From Apium graveolens (taxonomy: Eukaryota > Streptophyta > Magnoliopsida > Apiales > Apiaceae): 64,000 bases of DNA. Both the position numbers and the translations under genes were made by a program. Location of the stretch: NCBI RefSeq assembly GCF_009905375.1, contig NC_133652.1, forward strand, positions 116,898,721-116,962,720, written 5' to 3'. Below are positions 57,661 to 64,000 of the stretch, piece after piece. The notes under the pieces were generated by a model, which saw nothing but the letters and a program-made list of their open reading frames with translations, had not been told where the DNA came from and did no database searches. How positions within the stretch are numbered: the stretch's first letter is position 1; every line of letters starts with the position of its first letter.

Positions 57661-60061
57661 TCAAGTTGATTTTGGTACGCAAGTTTCCGTGGGTCCTTCC
57701 TTGTTAGCTTTCTTCTTCTGTTTCTTAGGTCTTAACTCATTTGACTTAGGAATTTCAGATCCTTCCTTAGTCATTTGGGTTGGGCCTTTGAAACCACTAG
57801 ATGCAACAGAATTATCATGCATTTTATGGCTAACAGGAAATGGCATGCTTGGTGCAAACATGTTATTCCGGTAAGGCATGCTAAATGGCATTTGAGGCAT
57901 ATTGTATGCAGCATAATATGGATTAGGTGCAAATGGCATATTAGCAAACTGTGCATTTATATTCTGTGTAGGCATAACATTAACAGGCATGGGAGGCATG
58001 GTATTCATGTTAGAAAATTGAGACTGAACAGACATGGGAGTAGTCATGGCAGATTTGCAATTAACAGACAGATGATTTGCACTACCACACTTGACACAGA
58101 TCTTTAGAAAAGCATATTTATCAGGTGTGTAGTTATTGTGTTTGTTAATCCCTAATTTACCATTCTTATTATTTTTCTTTTTAGTCTCTGTTTTTACCTC
58201 TATTTTCTCAAGTCTGTCACTTAACTGTTTGACAGTCATGTGACCAACATTAGCCTTTTTCCCTTTCTTAGCTTGACTTGACTCTCCTGAAACAAAGTTC
58301 TTGGAAACAGACCCATACTTATCATTTAGCTTGGTTAATTTGGCTTTGATAATGGGTTTGCTTACAGCCGACGGATGAGGATTTTTATCATTCGACGGAT
58401 AACACTATTTGTTATCCGACGGATAGTCCTCATCACCCGTCGAGCCTACGTCTGTCAGCAAGCCATCTACCAAAGTAGGTTCTAGTTTCTCCTTATTCTT
58501 TTTCCAGGCTTCATCACAAAAAGACTCAATTCCTTGAACCTTGGTGATTTGAGCATGAACATCTCTGGATGTTTTCCATGCTTTAATCACCTCTTGTTCA
58601 CGATCGAGCTGCTTCTTTAAAATTTCTTCCTTTTTCAAGGACTCAGTTAATTCCTCCTTGGCAATCCTACACTCAATTTTTAGTTTCTCAAACTCAACAA
58701 ACTGAGACTCAAGCACGTTATTCCTCTCACTCAAAAACAAGTTGTTTTCTTTAATTTTAGCATTTTCTTTAGTGAGGGACTTAAGTGTAACACGCAAATG
58801 ATACAATTATGTAGACATATCATTTATGGCATCATTATACTCAGCTTTAGATAAATGTGCAAGGTTTTTAGTGATTACCTGATTACTTGAGGAACTTGTC
58901 TCTGTTTCATCAAACTTGGCCATAAGGGCTAGATTGATATAGCTGACATCTTCATCTTCATCCAAGCCATCAGTTGCCCAGTCATTCTCTTGTGTAATAA
59001 AAGCTCTTTCCTTTTGTTTGAGTAGATCAAAGTATTTTTGCTTGTAATCTACAGACTCAAATCTTTTCTTACTGGAATCTGACTTTCTACACTCATTTGC
59101 AAAATGCCCTGCCAAGCCACATTTGAAACATTTGAATTTTGATTTATCCACCATGTTTCTATTTGGCTTGGCTGCTCCAAAGTTCTTTTTGAACTTGAGC
59201 TTGGCAAATCTTCTTGAAAGGAATGCTAGGTTCTCATCAATGTCCTCCATGTCATCTTGGCTCAATGAATCTTCATTTTCTAACAGCTAGCCCCTTACCC
59301 TTGCTTTCACAGACCTTTGAAGTTGATTCCACAGCTTTCATCTTCACTTCCTTCTCCTTTTCCAGATCAGCAACTAGTGCAATAGATCCTCCTTTCTTCT
59401 TTCCTCTCTCCATTCTTTCATCCTGCTCTATTTCAAGCTCATAGGTTTTCAGAATGCCATACAGTCTCTCTAAAGTAAACTCCTTATAATTCTGTGAGTT
59501 TCTCAATGAGACTGTCATTGGTTTCCATTCCTTTGGAAGAGATCTGAGAAATTTCAGATTGGAGTCTTTAGTCTGATAGACTCTTCCATGCAACTTAAGA
59601 GCATTTAGTAGTTTTTGGAATCTACTAAAAATGTTAGTGAGTGATTCACTTTCTTCATTGTGAAAATGCTCATATTGCTGAATCATGAGCTGCATTTTAT
59701 TTTCTCTTACTTGCTCAGTACCATCACAGATTATCTATATTATGTCCCAAACTTCCTTGGCAGTCTTACAGTTGATGATGTTATCAAACATGTCTGCAGC
59801 AACACCATTGAACAGAATGTTCATGGCCTTTTTATCTTTCCTGACTTGTTTAATGTCAGGATCAGACCATTCATGCCTTGGCTTTGGAACAGATGGCTCA
59901 TTTCCTGTTGCAGCTCTCATTGGAACATGAGGGCCTCTTTCTATGCAGTCCACATAGGCCTCATCTTGAGAAAGCATATGAAGATGCATCTTTACCTTCC
60001 AATAATGGTAATTATCTTTATTAAGAAAAGGAATCTTGACTCCAACATCTTTCTTGTTCAT
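57661..60061 (-). pseudogene. Gag of element E (broken)
   Basis: ATG at 60061 gives MNKKDVGVKIPFLNKDNYHY, a cleaner start than F. A stop follows EVWDII near 59735. Parts at 59695-59273, 59265-58807, 58806-58405 and 58239-57661 continue the same protein after one frameshift near 59270 and several stops. The knuckles CFKCGLAGHFANEC (about 59089-59130) and CVKCGSANHLSVNC (58057-58098) keep all ligands. A motif cluster lies at about 58369-58443. The end, VPKST then TGA, is the same as in F. Confidence 0.88.
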
Positions 60062-60102
60062 CTTACTGAATTGTTTTGATCTTTAAACTCTTTGTAGATT
60101 AA

Positions 60103-60120
60103 GAGCTTGCTCTGATACCA
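60103..60120 (-). promoter_or_regulatory. Primer binding site (tRNA-iMet) of E
   Basis: The minus strand reads TGGTATCAGAGCAAGCTC, two bases from the LTR. Confidence 0.9.
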
Positions 60121-60122
60121 AT

Positions 60123-61121
60123 TGTTAGTCCCTTAACATTATAGCAAGAATTACAGAAGGGGGTTGAATGGAATTCTTCAACCTTTTTCTTGAAATAAAA
60201 ATGTCCAACTCGATTATAGATATATTTGTTTTGATTAGCACAATGCGGAATGTAAACTTAAATGAATCTAAACATAAGTAATTAAAAACAAGAGTCTTTA
60301 AAAACTTTCTGGTGGATTTAAACAATTTCACCAGAGATATATATAATATATCGAGAGGACTCTGTGTGCAGAAATGCTCACAACTGCTTACAAATGAACT
60401 ACTGAGTTTACAGGAAATGCTAAAGATTCTGCTTACAAAGATTTCTCTGTTTTTATGTTTCTCAGCTATCTCAGTTGTTTTTCTAATTGCTACACTCTTG
60501 GTTTATATATTACCAAGATTACAAAGTCAAAAAGACTGAACAAATATAAAATCTAACAATCTTAAGCTTTGCTGCTTTTCGTCCTCTATTACCCAGTTAA
60601 TGGGCTTCCACAGTGTGTTTGTATCCAACTCGACGGCTGTGTGTCAGCTTTCACTGTTCAACTGATGTTTGAATTCTTGATATGATCATCCGTCGACTTT
60701 TGGATCATCCGTCGATGACTTAATTGATCATCCATTGACTGTTATGTTAAACATCCGTTGATAGTCATTTGATCATCCATCGAAGGCTTTGTTGATCATC
60801 CGTCGGTAGCTATTTTGGCACTTGACTTCATTTCACTTATACAGAATTGCAAGACATCATTTATGTACAATTAATCAACCTATTCTGCATATCTAGTCAA
60901 AGTCAACATGACTTATATGCTACTACAGATTCTATACAAAGGTGCATACATCACTGTGCTACAATCTTATTATTACATAAGCTACTCACTCGATGGATAA
61001 TAAGTTAATCATCCGTCGGGACTAAAATTCTTATCCGTCGAGTGCTACATCATTTCACTAAGTAAAATCTACTTCGATGTTTTGTTTAAGTGATCATCAA
61101 GTACACAACATATGCACAACA
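60123..61121 (-). repeat. 5' LTR of element E
   Basis: On the minus strand it starts TGTTGTGCATATG and ends GGGACTAACA. Motif groups lie near 60680-60805 and 60985-61045, and a TATA-type box at 60502-60509. Some motif copies have decayed here but not in the 3' LTR (ATCCATTG, ATCCATCG). Confidence 0.93.
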
Positions 61122-61126
61122 AGAGT
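61122..61126. repeat. Target-site duplication of element E, right (AGAGT)
   Basis: AGAGT repeats 47990-47994. Confidence 0.96.
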
Positions 61127-62673
61127 AAAGCTTTTTATGGATTGTGATGAGATCATAATAATGAGACCTAAAAGATGATAATTCTAAACTTAAATAGTTC
61201 CTGGTCGTAGGTTTACTAACTGGTAATTAATAATCCGCAAAGATCGGTACATACTATGCTTGCTTCATTATGAAGGATGTCTGTTCTCATAGACATTTGT
61301 GTGGTGACACTATAGCTAGTATGTAGGTGCTTATTATAGAATAAGTTCACTGAACATGACTCACACATCTGAACAACTGATGGAGTTCACTCACATGTCA
61401 TCAGTTGTTCACATAGTGATAGTGGTACAAGTATCCTTAGACTTGAGGTCATTATAGTCATCTTGTGTACACTGAACTATGCTTTGGTTTAGGTTTTAGT
61501 CTCAAGGGACAATTATAAGGGCTCTACTGGGTATAAGAATTTGTACACGAAGATAGTGTATGATCAATAAAGGATCTACCCCTTCCAGTGTAGGAAAAAA
61601 TGTTCAATGCTGATCCACTTATGTTAGCTCAGGAATCTCTGGCCAGAGTGAATGAAATTAGAAAGGAGCTTCTAATTTACATTAAATAGAACTAAGCATA
61701 GTGAATGGGAAAGCAAGTGATTAAATAAGGTAGGCTTGACACAAGTTCCATGCCTTGTATTTAATCATGACATTGCAGGGTAGAAGGAATTAATTGTACG
61801 GTAGCTACTCACTGAATAGGTTCTTGGTATTCTAAGCAGTGAATTCGTATTATCCGGATAGTCGCGATATGCTGAGAAGTATCACGCACGATGTAGAATA
61901 AATATGATTAATTAATTAATCATATTTAATGAATTAGAGAATTTATATAAATAATGATAAAATAGTTTTATTATTATTTAGTTCTACTACCGACTTAATA
62001 TTGAACCTACAGGGTCACACCATAAAAGAGAATGATTTAATGGTGGAGGAATTAATTAATAATGGCTGATAATTATTTATTTATGAAATAAATAATACAT
62101 TGGCAAATTTAATAATTGATTAAATGAGATTTAATTGATTATAAATTAATTAAGGAAAGGTTCTTAATATTATTAATTAAGAATTTAATTTTTGGAAATT
62201 AAATCAAGTGAGAGAATTATTTCTAAAGAGTTTAGAAAAAGGATTAATAATTAAAAGGTGTTTTAATTATTAATGAGAATAATAAAGGGTTAATAATAAT
62301 AATTTATGGGAAAATTTTCAGCTGAAAATTTTGCCTATAAATATACTATTATAAACCCTATTTTTGCCTCATCCAAAAAAGATTTACAAAACCCTAATTC
62401 TCTCCATCTCCTCCTCCTTCATTACATCGTTTTCTCAGTGGATACCGGTGGAGTGTTTCACACTTGAGGAGCAGCTGCTAAGGATCTCCGTTCATCGTTC
62501 TTGGATCGCTATTAAAGACATCCATCTTTCCATTAACGTAAAGCTTCTTAAGGTAAACATATTAAACTACGAATTAAATATTATTTTTCGCATGGATCCT
62601 GCGGAGGGTTTCGGTTTTTTTTTTAAGATTAAATTTACGTTTTCGCTGCGTTTATGTGCTAAAAAACCCTTCA
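61127..62673 (+). repeat. 3' LTR of element D, remainder
   Basis: It continues the LTR from AAAGCTTTTTATGG to CCCTTCA and matches 41483-43031. A TATAAATA box is at 62336-62343. The 124-codon ORF at 62364 is a frame running out of the LTR. Confidence 0.92.
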
Positions 62674-62678
62674 AACGG
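62674..62678. repeat. Target-site duplication of element D, right (AACGG)
   Basis: AACGG repeats 41318-41322. Confidence 0.93.
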
Positions 62679-63628
62679 GAGGTGACATCTTTGAACTCTT
62701 TTATTTCTTCCTTTAAATGTATTTTATCTCCAGAGTAATTGTTTCCTATTCCATAAGTTGTTCATCTTTCTTGTGAGAAAGTTGTGAACCCGAGGTAAGC
62801 TACTTAGGGTCTTGTTGATCTCCTTATAAACCAGATTCTTTCTTTTCTATTTGTGAATTTCTTACCTGAATATTGTTTCTTTCCTTTGTGACTTTTCGGT
62901 TGATTGGGGTAAACAATGCATATGAATTGACCATTTGTCTTTGTGACAAAAGGGCCTGGTGGGACGCCACCGAGTTATGTGTTGTGACCGTATGGTACTA
63001 AGACTGGCCATCTTATGTACTTGTATGGTTGCTCTCAGTCATACCTATATTTTCTTCTTCATTGTTTCTTCTTATTCGATTTCCTTGAGCCGAAAATTTC
63101 ATTGGATATTTTATGGAAATGATTTTTTGCGATTAGATGGTTCTCGTTATGGAAAGCAAGTAAGAGCGACTGTTGAAAAGAACGAGAGTCCTATAATAAG
63201 ATATTACTTTGGAGTAATGGTAATCGTGAGAGTTCAGGACCTAATGATGGAATTATAGCTTTAGGAAAAGTAAATCAATGGTTGGTGGGTTACTTTCGGG
63301 TGACAAGAAATCATCCTTAGAAGAAAGATTGGTTGAAACATGGACGATGACGCTTAGTGGAGTCAGTGTCCCTTAAGCTTGACTCGATTTATTGGCTTGT
63401 TCTACATAGTGTGTGACTAATATATTCAGCCGACTTTTGTGGTATGTTGGAGAAATTTAGATGTTGGACTTGAGTAGTGATGGGAAGTTGGTTAGCTGCT
63501 GTTATATTGAGGAACCGTGCTACGACATTTAGTTTCTTTGTATTTTAGATTTCCCGAACTGTTGTTGATTCTGTTACTGTTATTGTTGCTATGATTACTA
63601 GTGCTGTTAATCTAGATTTCTTTTATAA
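62679..63628 (+). other. Leader of gypsy C, second part
   Basis: It matches the leaders of A and B inverted and resumes element C after D. A small hairpin GGTGGGACGCCACC is at 62958-62971. The 99-codon frame at 62959-63258 is not kept in A or B, so I do not call it a gene. Confidence 0.7.
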
Positions 63629-63706
63629 ATGGACCCCGATATTAAAGACCCGGGTACTGTGATTGGGCAGCCTTTTCCTGATACAGGTGCACCGTTTAAA
63701 CGGTGA
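63629..63706 (+). other. Conserved 25-residue upstream ORF before gag, gypsy C
   Basis: It runs from ATG at 63629 (MDPDIKDPG...) to GAPFKR and TGA at 63704, and matches 2694-2771 in A at 18 of 25 residues. Its end overlaps the palindrome at 63690-63705. A TATATATTTCAG acceptor-like site follows at about 63751-63762, so splicing to gag is possible. Confidence 0.55.
63690..63705. repeat. 16-bp perfect palindrome CACCGTTTAAACGGTG, second copy
   Basis: Identical to 2695-2710 and in the same place relative to gag. Confidence 0.85.
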
Positions 63707-63766
63707 TACCTTTTGTCAAATAATTTTGTTATATTTTAAATAAACTCACTTATATATTTCAGGAAG

Positions 63767-64000
63767 ATGCCATACAAGAAAGCTACCCAGTCTAAAGAAA
63801 ACAGTAGTAGTTTTGCGGAGGGTCCAGCTATAAATGAAATTCTAGACTTGTTGCGCCAGCAGCAGCAACAACCGTTACAGTTAATCCAACAGGTTCAGCA
63901 GCAGCAACTACTGTTGGAGCAGCAACATCAAGGAGTGAACCAAAGTGCTAGTTTCAAATCCTTTCAGAATGTTAACCCTCCTGAGTTTAAAGGTGAACCT
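63767..64000 (+). CDS. Gag of gypsy C, N-terminal part, open to the window edge
   Basis: ATG at 63767 opens MPYKKATQSKENSSSFAEGP, then INEILDLLRQQQQQ, a glutamine-rich stretch and FKSFQNVNPPEFKGEP, at which point the window ends. All 78 visible codons are open, unlike the matching stretch in A. Gag forms the particle and binds RNA; the knuckle and protease should lie beyond the edge. Whether the rest is intact cannot be told. Confidence 0.8.
   Translation, partial: MPYKKATQSKENSSSFAEGPAINEILDLLRQQQQQPLQLIQQVQQQQLLLEQQHQGVNQSASFKSFQNVNPPEFKGEP

Larger units (their letters stand above)
47995..61121 (-). mobile_element. Ty1/copia (Sirevirus-type) retrotransposon E, 13.1 kb, minus strand
   Basis: LTRs are 47995-48994 and 60123-61121; TGTTGTG and CTAACA ends, a tRNA-iMet primer site, a GGGGGAGAT polypurine tract and perfect AGAGT duplications are all present. 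On the minus strand the order is gag, pol, motif cluster, TATA box and extra gene. It is the same family as F with clear divergence between the LTRs of the two. The two LTRs of E differ at roughly 26 sites in 1000 by eye. All genes are broken, by frameshifts as well as stops. Confidence 0.94.
41323..62673 (+). mobile_element. Ty1/copia retrotransposon D (split by nested element E)
   Basis: The 5' LTR is 41323-43031. The internal part is 43032-47834. The 3' LTR is 47835-47994 plus 61127-62673 (1707 bp against 1709). AACGG duplications flank the whole. The element proper is about 8.2 kb; 47995-61121 is element E. The order is gag-PR-IN-RT, so copia, but it is not of the E/F family. Three internal deletions (gag core, integrase zinc finger, RNase H) and several stops make it dead. 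The LTRs differ at roughly 2.5-3 percent of sites by eye. Confidence 0.92.

Noticed and set aside
62959..63258. 99-codon ORF in the leader of gypsy C
   Set aside because: The same region in A and B does not keep the frame, so it is probably untranslated leader.

Overview
This window is nuclear DNA of a flowering plant made almost entirely of transposable elements nested inside one another. The plant is a eudicot; the gypsy and Sirevirus-like proteins look most like those of asterids such as Apiaceae or Asteraceae, but that is a weak guess and the species cannot be read from the window. I found no host gene, tRNA, rRNA or CRISPR array. AT-rich non-coding DNA, long LTRs, tRNA-iMet primer sites and proteins full of stops all fit old heterochromatic plant DNA.

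Layout. (1) 1-6765: gypsy element A, minus strand (integrase zinc finger, RNase H, RT, protease, gag, leader, 5' LTR), cut by the left window edge. (2) 6766-7258 and 20405-25113: gypsy element B, minus strand, in pieces; its LTR resumes at 35101-35604. (3) 7259-20404: copia element F, plus strand, 13.1 kb, flanked by TCCAT and inserted into B. (4) 25114-35100: a CACTA (En/Spm) DNA transposon, about 10 kb, flanked by TAT and inserted in the LTR of B. It carries a broken TNP2 transposase gene and a broken second gene ending in a Ulp1-like protease. (5) 35605-37315: LTR G, minus strand, of another gypsy family. (6) 37323-41322 and 62674-64000: gypsy element C, plus strand (5' LTR, leader, start of gag), running off the right edge. 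(7) 41323-47994 and 61127-62673: copia element D, plus strand, flanked by AACGG and inserted in the leader of C. (8) 47995-61121: copia element E, minus strand, 13.1 kb, flanked by AGAGT and inserted in the 3' LTR of D. E and F belong to one family.

The most interesting system is the E/F family. It has the Sirevirus-type plan (gag with two zinc knuckles, pol in the order PR-IN-RT-RH, GGGGGAGAT polypurine tract) plus an extra gene of about 1,516 codons between pol and the 3' LTR. This gene has its own conserved TATA box, a globular N-terminal region, a long S/T/K-rich middle and a basic, nuclear-looking C-terminal region. I see neither a signal peptide nor a convincing membrane anchor. Throughout the element an 8-bp motif, CGACGGAT (or ATCCGTCG), recurs about 40 times in six clusters: both LTRs, the end of gag, the IN-RT linker, just upstream of the extra gene's TATA box, and inside the extra gene. 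Copies are spaced exactly 19 bp apart in the F LTR and exactly 24 bp apart in the pol linker of both elements. I infer, without proof, a cis-element recognised by an element or host protein; the extra gene product is one candidate.

All long protein genes seen here are broken except the visible 78 codons of gag in C. In the extra gene of F the frame is kept over 4.5 kb with nine in-frame stops, most of the C-to-T type expected from decay of methylated cytosines. By eye the LTR pairs of D, E and F differ by roughly 2.5-3.5 percent. Insertion order from nesting: B first; then A, F, CACTA and G/C into B or its surroundings; D into C; E into D.
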